Positions 54,196 to 64,000 of a DNA stretch of 64,000 bases are shown here, piece by piece. Source of the DNA: Macrostomum hystrix (Eukaryota; Platyhelminthes; Macrostomidae); contig CATNEN010000001.1 of the NCBI GenBank assembly GCA_950097015.1, forward strand, positions 22,125,501-22,189,500, read 5' to 3'. The notes beneath the pieces were generated by a model. The model made no database searches, was not told the DNA's origin, and saw nothing but the letters and a program-made list of their open reading frames with translations. How positions within the stretch are numbered: position 1 is the stretch's first letter; the number at the start of each line of letters is the position of its first letter. The translations under genes were made by a program, and so were the position numbers.

Positions 54196-55352
54196 TTACA
54201 TTCCGCGACCGCGGCCGCCTCGGTAGCCGCCGCTGGCGCCGCCGCGCTGCCAACCGCCGCCGTAGGGAGGTCGCTGCCAGCCGCCGCGGCCAATCTGCGG
54301 ACCGTAGCCGCCGCCGCCATATCCGCCGTAGCCGCCGTAGCCGTAAGCGTCCTGCTGCTGATAGGGATTGTAGCCATAGGCCTGCTGCTGATACTGGTAC
54401 TGTTGCTGCTGCTGCTGTCGCATGCGGATTCGCTGCATCTCCTCCCGGCTCAGGCCTTTGCGAACATCGACGCCGCAGTTCTTGACCCGGTGGGGCCGGT
54501 GCAGCACCGCCTTGTCCACGGAGTCGTAGTCGGAGAAGGTCACAAAGCCGAAGCCGCGACTGTCGCCGGTCTCCTTCACTCGGGCGATCTCGACCGACTC
54601 GATCTGGCCGAATTGGCCGAACTGTTCGCGAATCTCGTCCTCGGTGGCGTCCTTCGGCAGCGAGCCGACGAACAGCTTCGGTGTGGTGACGCGAAACTCC
54701 GGACGGTCGCCTTCGTCCCGCGGCATCGCCCGCTTCACTTCCACCTGCGAGACAAGTTCGGGATGGACGGTGAGAAAGATAGGCTTGGACAGCGAAGATC
54801 TGGGAACGTGGGGATTTTGTTGGGATAAATAACTGGGAGCCTGGGGATTTTGTTTGGATAAACAACTGGGAATGTGGGGATTTTGTTGGGATAAATAACT
54901 GGGAACGTGGGGATTTTGTTGGGAGAAATGATTATGAATGTGGGGATTTTGTTGGGATAAATAACTGGGAACGTGGAAATTTTGTTGAGATAAAATGTCG
55001 AGACTTGAATGATGGGGATTGTGGAATTTTGTTGACCGAAGTTATGAGATCGTTTGCCACAACTCGCCTCCTTTTCCTGAATAACATGAGGCCGCTTGGC
55101 CTGCACAGCGTTGACTGTCTCGGCCTCTTTGAAGGTAACAAAGCCGAAGCCCTTAGACCGCTGGGTGGCCGGGTTCTTGACGGCCACGCAGTCGACAACC
55201 TCACCGAACTTGGCAAAGTACTCGCGCAGTCCCTCTGTGCTCACGTCCGGGCTGAGGCCGCCGACGAAGATCTTGCGAAAGGCCTCGTCGCCGGGGTCTC
55301 GCGGCGCCAGCGCCGCCTGCCTGCCACCACCGTGAGCTCCGCCGAATACCAT
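54196..55352 (-). CDS. hnRNP A/B-type RNA-binding protein 1 (two RRMs, Gly-rich tail)
   Basis: Exon complement 55086-55352 (ATG 55350-55352, MVFGGAHGGG) holds RRM1: RNP2 KIFVGGL and RNP1 KGFGFVTF, ending about RPHV. Exon 54196-54744 starts after acceptor cttgtctcgcag with VEVKRAMPRDE, then RRM2 (KLFVGSL, RGFGFVTF), a Gln-rich segment (MRQQQQQQYQYQQQ) and a Gly/Tyr tail ending in RGG repeats (GYRGGRGRGM). This is the hnRNP A/B plan: nuclear pre-mRNA binding, splicing and export. The 5' splice site is uncertain: GTTATT after RPH keeps phase 0 but drops the usual VIDGRQ linker residues, so a small extra exon may be missing. The intron holds a 33-bp minisatellite. Confidence 0.85.
54780..55000. 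repeat. 33-bp minisatellite in hnRNP intron
   Basis: Units like gggataaataactgggaacg followed by tggggattttgtt, about 6 copies. It reads through in frame with RRM1 on the minus strand (PNKIPTFPVIY repeats). Retention would give a repeat-bearing product; I regard it as intron. Confidence 0.85.
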
Positions 55353-55498
55353 GATGATGCGAGTGGGCTGGCTGGAGCTCTGCGCTGCAATGCCAACAGG
55401 AAGGAGATTGGCTGCAGATCGGAGCTGCCGCGACTCGAAGGAACTCAATTGGTGGGAGGTGGGCGGCTATCGTTGACGGTGGCATGGGATCATGGGAG

Positions 55499-55790
55499 CA
55501 GGGAACCACAGGTGAGTGGGATCTAGATCATGGGAGCAGGGAATCACAGAATGAGTGGGATCTAGATCATGAGAGCAGGGAACCACAGGTGAGTGGGATC
55601 TAGATCATGGGAGCAGGGAATCACAGGTGAGTGGGATCTAGATCATGGGAGCAGGGAACCACAGGTAAGTGGGATCTAGATCATTGGAGCAGGGAATCAC
55701 AGGTGAGTGGGATCTAGATCATGGGAGCAGGGAATCACAGGTGAGTGGGATCTAGATCATGGGAGCAGGGAATCACAGGTGAATGGAGGC
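55499..55790. repeat. 38-bp minisatellite, about 7 copies
   Basis: The unit is gtgagtgggatctagatcat followed by gggagcagggaatcacag. It lies upstream of the hnRNP start codon, probably in the 5' flank or a 5' UTR intron. Confidence 0.95.
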
Positions 55791-55799
55791 AATAGATGA

Positions 55800-56601
55800 C
55801 TGGGAAATGAGATCTGTGGATGATGAGGAATTAGGGTCTGTAGGTGATGTAGAAGTGGATTGAATCAGGAAATCATGGGCTATCTATAGGTGAAGATGGA
55901 AGTGTGAGATGTTGGTGGCGATGATGGCCTGTTAATAAAAGTACACATACGAATCTAGAAATGTACCATCTTGCAGATAAAAACAATAAACGACACTAAA
56001 ACAGATGCTGTATGACTCTTCTGTGTAATCACAACCCAAGTACATTATTTACAGATGCGTTATGAGAAATGACAATGCTACTCAGTACAAACAATTGAAT
56101 AAATGAAATTTAAAGTATATAATTAGGGAAATAGATAATCGTATATATTAATTAGCAAACAATGTATGCATACTAATTTTGTAACCAGCAGTTATCTGCT
56201 AGTCTACTAGTACGGTTTGATAGTACAGTAAAACAGAATATCGTAAAACTAGATTACAGTTAGCTATACTATAGCACGTCTAGCAGTGACACAATAAATT
56301 AAACACAGTCTGTGAGTATGCATATTTTTTACTCATCTATACTTGTACATTGTGAAGAAATACAAACGACACATTTCAATACCAGCTGGAATTATGCAGT
56401 AGAACAATAATTAATAATAAGTGTAATGAATAAAACAAATAGAGGCATTTTTACTAGTAACTATGAATTACAATTTAGCTTTGATTTGCTAATATACAAA
56501 TATGATTGCGGTACAGTGAGTCAAAATAAATGGAGTAGGTAGTAGAATATATCATATAGAGTCATAACAAAGTACATTTACTCATATCCACTTGAGTGTA
56601 C
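55800..56601. other. AT-rich intergenic DNA; nothing recognised
   Basis: No gene or repeat apparent up to the MITE target site. Confidence 0.4.
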
Positions 56602-56609
56602 TGCTAAGG

Positions 56610-57022
56610 CAGGGGTCGGCAAACTTTTTAGCGAGCGGGCCACGGGGAGAACCTATAGGACGACAGCGGGCCGTACTAACTGTAGGAATATGAGAAAGGG
56701 GGGAGATGAGACACAGGATAGATGAGAAATGGGAGAGATGATAAATGGGAGAGATGAGACACCGGATAGACGAGAAATGGGAGAGATGAGACACCGGATA
56801 GACGAGACAGGGGAAGGATGAGCCAGAGATGAGAATAGATAAGACTGGAGAGAGACGGGAGACACGGCAGAGATGAGACAGGGGAGAGATAATTAGACAC
56901 AGGACAGATAAGACACTGGAGAGATGAGACAGGATACTATAAGTGGTGGAAGGGGCAACGGGCCAGATTTAGGGGCTTCGAGGGCCGCATCTGGCCCGCG
57001 GGCCGGAGTTTGCCGACCCCTG
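56610..57022. mobile_element. hAT-type MITE, 413 bp
   Basis: The 16-bp perfect terminal inverted repeat CAGGGGTCGGCAAACT opens the element, and its complement closes it. The 8-bp target duplication tgctaagg occurs at 56602-56609 and 57023-57030. CAGGGGTC ends and 8-bp duplications are marks of hAT elements. There is no transposase; the centre holds a gagatgagacaccggataga-type minisatellite, so it depends on another element for movement. Confidence 0.95.
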
Positions 57023-57030
57023 TGCTAAGG

Positions 57031-58190
57031 GTTAGCGCGAAAGGTATGTACATAAATAATAAATATGAATGCTGTTATTCGACCCGATCCTTCTGGATGT
57101 CTTATTAAGTGAAGTTCTTGGCGACAATCTGCAAACTATTCTGTGTATCCAACCCAATAGAGTAAATAACAGCAAGTCTTTGTCAGCCAGTAGACCAAGC
57201 TTTGTTTATTGGATATATAAACTAGTGTAAAATATATGCAAATTTAAACAAAATAAGTAAATAGAAATGTTTGCAAAAAACTGCAAGACTGAAAAAACAC
57301 GAAAGAGAGAAAAGGCAATACAATAAACTGGGATTGGAAAAAGCTTCTCAAATAGAGGGAAAGAGAGAGGGAGAGAGGTGAGGGATAATTAAATAACTCT
57401 CTCCCTCACTCTTGTGGCTCAGAACAGGCACGCAGCACTAAACAATGGACGGCCCCACCTCAACGCCAGTTTACTAAGCAAGCAGACTGAACGAACGAGG
57501 CTTGGAAGATTGCACTACACTAGCTACTGTGTTACTGTGTATTGACTGTTGTTACGAGCTAGATTTGTACATGTGGCAAAGCAGGTGCTTGCTTGATTTT
57601 AATGGCCAATGCTGCTCCTTACTGATCGATTTAAAGCAATTCAAAATCAAGATAAAAAGACAAGAACTGAGTAGTAAGTTGCAGAGAGCACTAGCAGAGC
57701 AATCAACAACCAAACTAGAACAGAACCAATAGAAATTGTTCTTGTAAGACAGGTTTCGAGGAAAAGATTGAAATCTCATGAAAATTGCCCGGCAATGACT
57801 TCTTAAGTCGCAATAAATTAATTACTAGATCATTAAAAACAAATCAATTATAAAAATTCTCTATCGCTAGCCTGTGCATTGATTCTAGTGAAACGCAAGT
57901 ACAAGGAAACCTTGATAGCTTGGAATCAGTTGGAGGGTACTAGCTGAACCAACTGATCTAGGCGTTATAATTAAGCATTGATGACTGCGATGCGTGTGGC
58001 ACCTGAAATTGCCAGGTCGTTAGTCTTGACTCTGATTAAGTGAATGTGACACAATCGGATAGACAAGGAGCCTCACCGGATTCAGGTAAACGCGCCTGTA
58101 TCAAACAATTCTTCAACTGGCGCAGGTGCCTGGACACACTGCAGCTTGTCTGTGATTGAGCGGCAGCGCTGCCACTGCCACTGCTGCTCC
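57031..58190. other. 3' flank of the second hnRNP gene
   Basis: AT-rich, likely including the 3' UTR. No coding feature recognised. Confidence 0.4.
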
Positions 58191-59547
58191 TTAGGTTGAG
58201 TTGCTGCGAGTCCTGTGAGGCGGCATCATGGAGTAGGGCGAGCTGCGGAATCCGCCCCAGCCTCCGCGTGCCATCGGGCCGAAGCCGCCACACTGATTGG
58301 GATAAAAGCCAAATCCTGGTCCCATCATACCCATCGGTCCCATGGGACCGGGTCCCATCATGCCCATGGGACCCATCGGTCCAGGTCCCATCATGCCCAT
58401 TGGGCCCATGGGTCCGGGTCCCATCATGCCCATTGGACCCATCGGACCGGGTCCCATCATGCCCATTGGACCCATTGGGCCTGGTCCCATCATGCCCATC
58501 ATGCCCATGGGACCATATGGACCCATCGGACCGGCCATGCCGTTCGGACCACCGAAACCGGCACCTCCAGACGGACCCTTCGACTTGCTAGATGCTTGCT
58601 GATTTTGATTCTTCCCATGCTGCTGCTGCTTCTGTTGCTGCTGATTCGGACCAGCGCCGGCACCGCCCATCATCGGCCCCATCATCATGTGCGGACCCCA
58701 GGGTCCCATTGGACAGGACTGCATGATCATGTTCGTTGGCATGCCGCCTCCGACACCACCACCGCCGCTGCCTCCGCCACTGGCGCTTCCACCGCCACCA
58801 CCTCGAGACTGTTGTTCGCGCAGATGGGCACTAGCCAGCTCTTCCTTGGTAAGGCCTTTCTTAACGTCCGTGATGCTGACAGACCCGCCAGCACGCAGCA
58901 GATGCGGCTTGTAGAGCATCACCTTGTCTACTGGGTCGTAGTCGTCAAAGACAACAAAGCCGAAGCCGCGACTGTCGCCGCTGGCGTTGTCCTTCACCAC
59001 GTAGGCGTCAACTACTGTGCCGTAGGCTGAGAAATAGTCTCTAAGCAGTTGATCAGTCACATCTTTGCGCAGTGCGCCAACAAAAAGCTTCTTGGTGGTG
59101 ATGTGAGCTTCGGGGTTGTTGGCCTCCTCACGTGGCATCGCTCGCTTGGTTTCCACCTGTGCAAGGCGATTTGGGTAGCAACTAATTGATGATGACTCTA
59201 ACACAGGTGGCCCGCTGACTGCGGCTAATTAACAACCAGAAAATGCATCATTTTCTAACCTGTCTACCGTCCAAAATATGCGGCCTATTTAACTGAGCAG
59301 CGTCAACATTTTCTCGATCTTTGAAGGTCAAAAATCCGTAGCCCTTGGATCGCTGAGTCTTGGGATCCTTGGGCACATTGCAGTGGAATACAGTGCCGTA
59401 CTGGCTAAAGTACTGGCGCAGACTGTCCGAAGTTACAGAAGGCGACAGGCCGCCAATAAACAGGCGGCAGCAGATGTCTTCGCGACTGCCGCCGCCGCCA
59501 CCGTGTGTGTCTTTGTGATTGGAATTCGAACCACCACCGTCATACAT
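58191..59547 (-). CDS. hnRNP A/B-type RNA-binding protein 2 (two RRMs, GPMG repeats)
   Basis: Exons are complement 59260-59547 (ATG 59545-59547; donor gttaga, phase 0) and 58191-59156 (acceptor gcacag), giving 417 residues. RRM1 has CRLFIGGLSP and KGYGFLTF. The inter-RRM linker is HILDGRQ|VETKRAMPREE. RRM2 has KLFVGAL and RGFGFVVF. The tail has Gly-rich stretches, a Gln/Asn-rich part and then seven or so 11-residue GPMGPMGMMGP repeats encoded by a 33-bp tandem repeat. It parallels the neighbouring gene in domain order, linker and intron position, so the two are tandem paralogues. A nuclear or ribonucleoprotein role in mRNA processing is expected. The Met/Gly/Pro tail is unusual for the family. 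Confidence 0.9.
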
Positions 59548-59809
59548 TGCTCTGTAGATGAAAGAAAATCACTGCTAATTGTTCTCTAAGACTCTGAGAA
59601 GGTTCGATTATAAATAGCGACTGCAACGCAAACAAGTGGTGAAATATTTGTTTTACTGTCTCTATCAGAGTCTCCCCTGTAAAAAATTCGGCTGCTTCTT
59701 CGGCGGGTTTTTGTGCAAAATAGGAGTGGAATCTACCAAAATCCCCCCCATCTCGCAAGAGTTAAAGAAACCACCCAGGAAGCAGCCGATATAACCGTAA
59801 ATTGTGCGG

Positions 59810-59887
59810 AAACCGCCGAAGAATCACCCGAACCAGTGGTCCATGGGACAATCAGAGAATTATTTACGGGCGATTCCTCGGCGGTTT
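59810..59887. repeat. Imperfect inverted repeat (20-bp arms)
   Basis: Left arm 59810-59829 and right arm 59868-59887 match in 18 of 20 positions (aaaccgccga core) around a 38-bp loop. It lies in the 5' flank of the second hnRNP gene. It may be the remnant of a small inverted-repeat element; further similar words occur to 60060. Confidence 0.6.
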
Positions 59888-60502
59888 CTGAGCATGGAAT
59901 CTTCCGAACTGGAGGATTCTTTGGGTGATTCCATTTCGTCACCAAGAAACACCGAGAAAACGCCCAGTTGGGTAGATTCTAAGCATGGAATCATCCGATT
60001 GGTATGTTTCCAGCGTTCGGTTCTTTCTTTTTCTGGAAACACCGCAGATTCCAACTGGAATCACCAAAGAAACATCCCTATTTTTTAGCGGGCCATAACT
60101 GTCTGTATTATGATTTTTAACAGGCGCTATATTAAAGCTATCAATGAAAGTTCTTAATTTGTGAGTAAAATGAATCAGAAAGCAATACACTGTGCTATAC
60201 AATTTAGATTTTCTGTTTATTTATCACTTGCTTAAAAATAGTAAAATACATAAAACTTTGAATAAAAAAAGTGAAGGCAAAAACACACAGAAAATGGCCC
60301 ACTGTGTCACCGGAAAGCAGATAAAATTAAAAATTAAATTATAAACCGATTCTACTAATAGTAAGTAGTAAGTAGATAAGAATATCTATGACATCATCTA
60401 GCTTAAATACTTGATGAGTATAAAAACATATGCCAAGTGCCAATATTTACAGACAGCCAATGAGGTTAACAAGTTCAACAACTGTCAGCTCGCTCTACAA
60501 AT
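59888..60502. other. AT-rich intergenic, 3' flank of RPS27
   Basis: No further gene recognised. Confidence 0.4.
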
Positions 60503-61301
60503 TCACCACGCCTTGGCCCGGAATGAGCAGCCCTCAGTGAGGCGGGCTTTGCCGCCAGTTGGCTGGCAGAGCACAGTGCTGCAGCCTGAGCACACCACCA
60601 CGGTTTGAGCATGAGAGAAAATCACGCTTACTTTTATGCAACCTGCGGCAAGTTGAGAATTAACAGCGAGTATTATTAGATAGCGAAGATTAGTTGCGAT
60701 AGCCCGCTGTAATTCTTAAGTATTTTAAACATTACTCAAACCGAGAGGAAAGAGCTTGGACGAGTCAGCATTATGTGGGTCAATAAAATTAGCAGAGATG
60801 GGACCATGAGACAGGATGAGATAGGAGCATGAGATAGGATGAGATGGGAGCATGAGATAGGATGAGATGGGACCATTAGACAGGATGAGATGGAAGCATG
60901 AGGTAGGATGAGATGGGACCATTAGACAGGATGAGATGGGAGCATATGATAGGATGAGATGGGGGCATGAGATAGGATGAGATGGGAGCATGAGACAGGA
61001 TGAGATGGGAGCATGAGACAGGATGAGATGGGAGCATGAGACAGGATGAGATGGGGGCATGAGACAGGATGAGATGGGGGCATGAGACAGGATGAGATGG
61101 GAGCATGAGATAGGATGCCCTTAGACTGCCTGCCTGCTTGATAGTACAGTTGATTGAACAATCCAGCTAGCCCGACCCCAGCTCACCCGGGCACTTGACA
61201 TCGATGAAGCTGGAGTTAGGCGACTGAACCAGCCTCTTCTTCTTGTGCCGCCGCTTCTCCTGGCCTAGCGACGGATGCAGCAGATCCTTGGCGAGAGGCA
61301 T
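60503..61301 (-). CDS. RPS27: 40S ribosomal protein eS27
   Basis: Exon 1 is complement 61187-61301 (ATG at 61299-61301; donor gtgagc, phase 1) and exon 2 is 60503-60642 (acceptor cttgccgcag, stop TGA). The product has 84 residues, the usual eS27 length. It begins [12 protein letters not shown], has the basic [20 protein letters not shown] segment and carries the C4 zinc ribbon: CPGC in the first exon junction, then CSGCSTVLC-type Cys residues. It ends [17 protein letters not shown]. It is a component of the small ribosomal subunit. The last residues differ from the common RRKQH end. The intron holds a 21-bp minisatellite. A pyrimidine-rich tract followed by ag at about 61345 may mark a 5' UTR intron. 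Confidence 0.95.
60800..61115. repeat. 21-bp minisatellite in the RPS27 intron, about 15 copies
   Basis: The unit is gatgggagcatgagacagga plus t, with gaccattag and gggcatg variants. The period of 7 codons keeps minus-strand frames open; it is intronic. Confidence 0.95.
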
Positions 61302-62845
61302 GCTTGATTGTTGTTTCTTGTGAGACTTTGAGGAAAGACTTCACTGGAGACAAACGGAGAGAGCAAGGCTTGAGAACTCCACCTCAAATGCTAGCTATAT
61401 ATAACTACTGGCAACTATTGTGACTCCGAACTGGCTTGCAACATATAGCGAAACGTTTTTTCGATTCCACTGTGAAATAACGACTGACATCACTACACAC
61501 TACTGACTGGAAGTATAGATAAGTAGATAGTAAGCAAGGAAATGAGATATAAGAAGCTAGCGCGAGATTTTATAATCTGTTTATCATTCCAGTACGTAAA
61601 GAAATCCCAGAAATAAATAGAGCTGTTTATTTGATAAAAAATGAAAGTCTAACAAAACTTTATACTCGCCCATTTTGGTGCCGAATACGGATAAAAGAAA
61701 TACAAGTTGTTTAGAATTTGTGATTATGTTGTTCCTCTATTTTACAGTCGTTACATTGGCGCAAGCTGTCAACTGTTTAAATCATACAACTCAAGGTGAG
61801 CAAAATGTGGCGCCTCACGCGTGCTAAAAACTGGAGAAAAGAAACATAAACAGGAGCAGAAAAATTGAACCTGGGTAGAAAACGCGAAAATAGCGGAAAT
61901 CCACTGAATTTTTACAAAAAATCCCATCCTACACAAAGACACAAATCCATCAACATTTGTGACTCTTGACTATGTAGAAAACGATTACTTAAACACCGGC
62001 CTACTAAATTGCTAAAATCTAAAATTATTATGAGCAATCATAGGTGGGAGGGCATTGTTAGCCGGGCTGATCGTGACAACTAGTTACACAGGGCAATATA
62101 ATTTTCTGGTGAATACAACAACAGGTGAAAACGAATAATTTTATTGTCTTTAAAAGTGAGCTGATGATATCCATAGCCTTAGTAATATAACATTGAACGA
62201 GTTGGACAGATAAAAATTGGCTACTGGAGGCGGGTGTTAAAAAACAGCATCATTACAGATCTGATAGAATAAAGATCAGCTCATGTATGTCGAAGTTAAG
62301 TAATAAAAACATCACAAAATATACAAATTTGAGCAAAGCTAAGAAATCAATGTAAGATTTTGTAGTGGGTGAGCATTAGTTCTCAAAATTTTGTGACTCT
62401 GCCTTTGCTAAGAAATATGGAGAACTTTACAAGCGATTCACTTTGGGGTGAAAACAGTGACAAGCTACACAAAAAAGTACCACTGACTAGTTCCAGTGCA
62501 CACTTGTACTCGAGTATAACATATGACAGTGCGAACAAAAGCATGCTGAGAATCGAACCGAGATGATAATTTTAGACAACTGTGTCGCCTATAAACATTA
62601 AACTAAAATAAACTTATGCACAGCAAAGTGATATGAATTGTGTGCCAATTATTCTAGTTTTGCCTTTCTCTCTAACCTACTAATTTTTAACCGAATATGT
62701 GTGCCAGCAATTATAAATTGGTGGACGTAAAACGAATGACTATGCGGGACATAAAACAGAGGAATAAGAATTCTACTAAATCAATAATAAAGGCCCCAAA
62801 AGTTTCTTGCGTGATGTAAGTAGCTAGTCACAAATAACAACGCAC
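61302..62845. other. Intergenic between EGFR-like gene and RPS27
   Basis: AT-rich; contains the RPS27 promoter and the EGFR-like 3' UTR. No other gene seen. Confidence 0.45.
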
Positions 62846-64000
62846 TTAAACATAGCTCAAATTTGTATCTTCATCCATCGAACTGTTCGATCTTGAAGTC
62901 CGAGCAGCCGCAACCCACAGCTGCAGAGGATGGGGCAGCGCAGGTGGCGGCGATGGCAGCGGTGGAGGAGGCGGCGGTGGAAGAGGCAGAAAAGCATCGT
63001 CAGTTTCAACACCCACTTGTGCTGTTGGCGATTGTTCCACGATGTTGTGATACTGCCGACGACTGGCATTAAAGAAGTACTCAGGATTCTGGACAGTTGT
63101 GCAGGGTGGTAATGAATTCGGTGGTCGAGTCTGCGACGTTGCATCCTGACTAGCGTTAGAGTCAGCTCTGATAGGCGGCAGGTAATCATGGTCAGCGTTG
63201 CCAGAAGATGACTCGTCTGTAGGAGACAGATGCTCGTCGGCTGTGACCTTACATGGGTCAGATGTGTACTTGTTGTCATTATTTGAGGACGGTCGCGGCT
63301 TCTTAACATTGACGTACATCTGAGAACCTCTCGGATGGGTTCGTGGCTGTCTAGAAGAGCTACGACTAGCTGATGCGGAGGCGCCAGCTGCAACAGCAGA
63401 TGCATCTGCTGCGATGGCTTCACTGCTTTCATCAGCACTGTTGTTACTAGCAGACGGTTGCGACGTTGAAGTACCTGGTACTAGTAGCAGACTTAAGTCG
63501 CCTCGAAACACATCGTTCTCCATGTCTGTTGTGTCTAACGCTGAATAGTTGCAATCATCAACTTCGGCAGAAGCTAGCCGCTCAGAAGCACTAATATGAT
63601 TGACAGACGGAGACTTTGAGCTTTCTGAACGATGCTCAGTTGATGCACTCTCATTTGAAGGATTTCGGGCGTACTTATCGCCCTTGATATAAACATAGCG
63701 CCCCGGATCATGAGCCATCTTCTTAAAGGTAGCTTCAAGTTCATCAAAAGTTGGTCTTTGCGACTCGTTGAGCATCCAACATTTAATCATCAAGATGTAC
63801 ACGTCTAAAGTACAAATTGGCGGTTGTGGAAGGCGTTCACCTTTTTCCAAGTAGTCAGCAAGGTCAGCCGGCTTGACATTCACATATGGTGGGTCGCCGA
63901 ACATAAAGATCTCCCATAAAGTAACGCCATACGCCCAAACATCAGATTTGTGAGAAAACTTTCGGCTGACTAGACACTCAAGTGCTAGCCACTTTACTGG
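62846..64000 (-). CDS. EGFR/ErbB-family receptor tyrosine kinase, C-terminal part (runs off right edge)
   Basis: An open frame of 384 codons enters from the right edge and stops at 62846. It begins in the kinase C-lobe at PVKWLALECL and continues SDVWAYGVTLWEIFMFGDPPY. The ErbB-typical EKGERLPQPPICTLDVYILM and CWMLNESQRPTFDELEATFKKMAHDPGRYVYIKGD follow. PVKWLALE marks a tyrosine kinase and LEKGERLPQPPICT is near diagnostic for EGFR relatives. The cytoplasmic tail (about 270 residues) has likely phosphotyrosine docking sites: YVNV (GRB2-type YxN), NPEYFF (NPxY, PTB-type) and DYLPP. It also has Pro-rich runs near the end. No intron is needed in this part. Signalling through Ras/MAPK is expected from the family. 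Confidence 0.95.
   Translation of the reverse strand, partial: PVKWLALECLVSRKFSHKSDVWAYGVTLWEIFMFGDPPYVNVKPADLADYLEKGERLPQPPICTLDVYILMIKCWMLNESQRPTFDELEATFKKMAHDPGRYVYIKGDKYARNPSNESASTEHRSESSKSPSVNHISASERLASAEVDDCNYSALDTTDMENDVFRGDLSLLLVPGTSTSQPSASNNSADESSEAIAADASAVAAGASASASRSSSRQPRTHPRGSQMYVNVKKPRPSSNNDNKYTSDPCKVTADEHLSPTDESSSGNADHDYLPPIRADSNASQDATSQTRPPNSLPPCTTVQNPEYFFNASRRQYHNIVEQSPTAQVGVETDDAFLPLPPPPPPPLPSPPPALPHPLQLWVAAARTSRSNSSMDEDTNLSYV

Noticed and set aside
54735-55448. Single 237-codon hnRNP frame including PNKIPTFPVIY repeats
   Set aside because: The repeat part is an intronic minisatellite; the true RRM2 exon starts after a good acceptor at 54744, and the upstream start is not an ATG.
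1-64000. tRNA or rRNA genes
   Set aside because: No cloverleaf with conserved arms and no rRNA-like sequence was noticed by eye; a tRNAscan run would be decisive.

Overview
The window is animal nuclear DNA. It carries spliced genes with GT-AG introns, several only about 50-90 bp long. It encodes metazoan-type proteins: an EGFR/ErbB receptor tail, a Friend-of-GATA-like zinc finger protein, hnRNP A/B RNA-binding proteins, ribosomal protein eS27 and a WSC-domain secreted protein. Non-LTR, Gypsy and hAT elements and more than a dozen minisatellites fill the rest. The repeat style would suit a free-living flatworm or another lophotrochozoan, but the species cannot be fixed from this sequence. Almost every host gene lies on the minus strand. 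The standard genetic code fits every conserved gene.

Layout. 1-277: start of a secreted WSC protein. 1.7-2.15 kb: decayed non-LTR fragment. 5.7-8.5 kb: two STE-like kinase genes, the first a pseudokinase. 8.6-11.4 kb: minisatellites. 12.0-14.3 kb: FOG-like zinc finger gene. 14.6-20.5 kb: minisatellites around a third kinase (16.9-18.0 kb) and ankyrin exons (19.1-19.7 kb). 20.6-25.2 kb: a very young Gypsy LTR retrotransposon. 25.5-26.3 kb: more ankyrin exons. 26.9-35.3 kb: non-LTR element A, with a 5' monomer array, into which non-LTR element B has inserted. 35.5-49.6 kb: nearly three tandem copies of a 4.78 kb unit (a non-LTR fragment plus five exons of an ankyrin gene). 49.9-51.1 kb: an unrecognised single-exon gene on the plus strand. 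52.1-52.8 kb: 22-bp minisatellite. 54.2-59.5 kb: two hnRNP A/B paralogues with a hAT MITE between them. 60.5-61.3 kb: RPS27. 62.8-64.0 kb: 3' end of an EGFR-family receptor gene.

Main inference: the ankyrin exons of the tandem array, those at 26 kb and 19 kb, and the kinase exons at 17-18 kb join by matching intron phases into one 12-exon minus-strand reading frame of about 1,385 codons (N-terminal domain, three blocks of ankyrin exons, kinase). Transposons have spread it over more than 22 kb, and its 5' half is tandemly triplicated. Exons 2-5 of a unit total 1,086 nt, start and end in the same phase, and could be added in frame. The array is therefore a possible mechanism for adding ankyrin repeats at unit scale. 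This rests on reading splice sites by eye; no transcript evidence was available.
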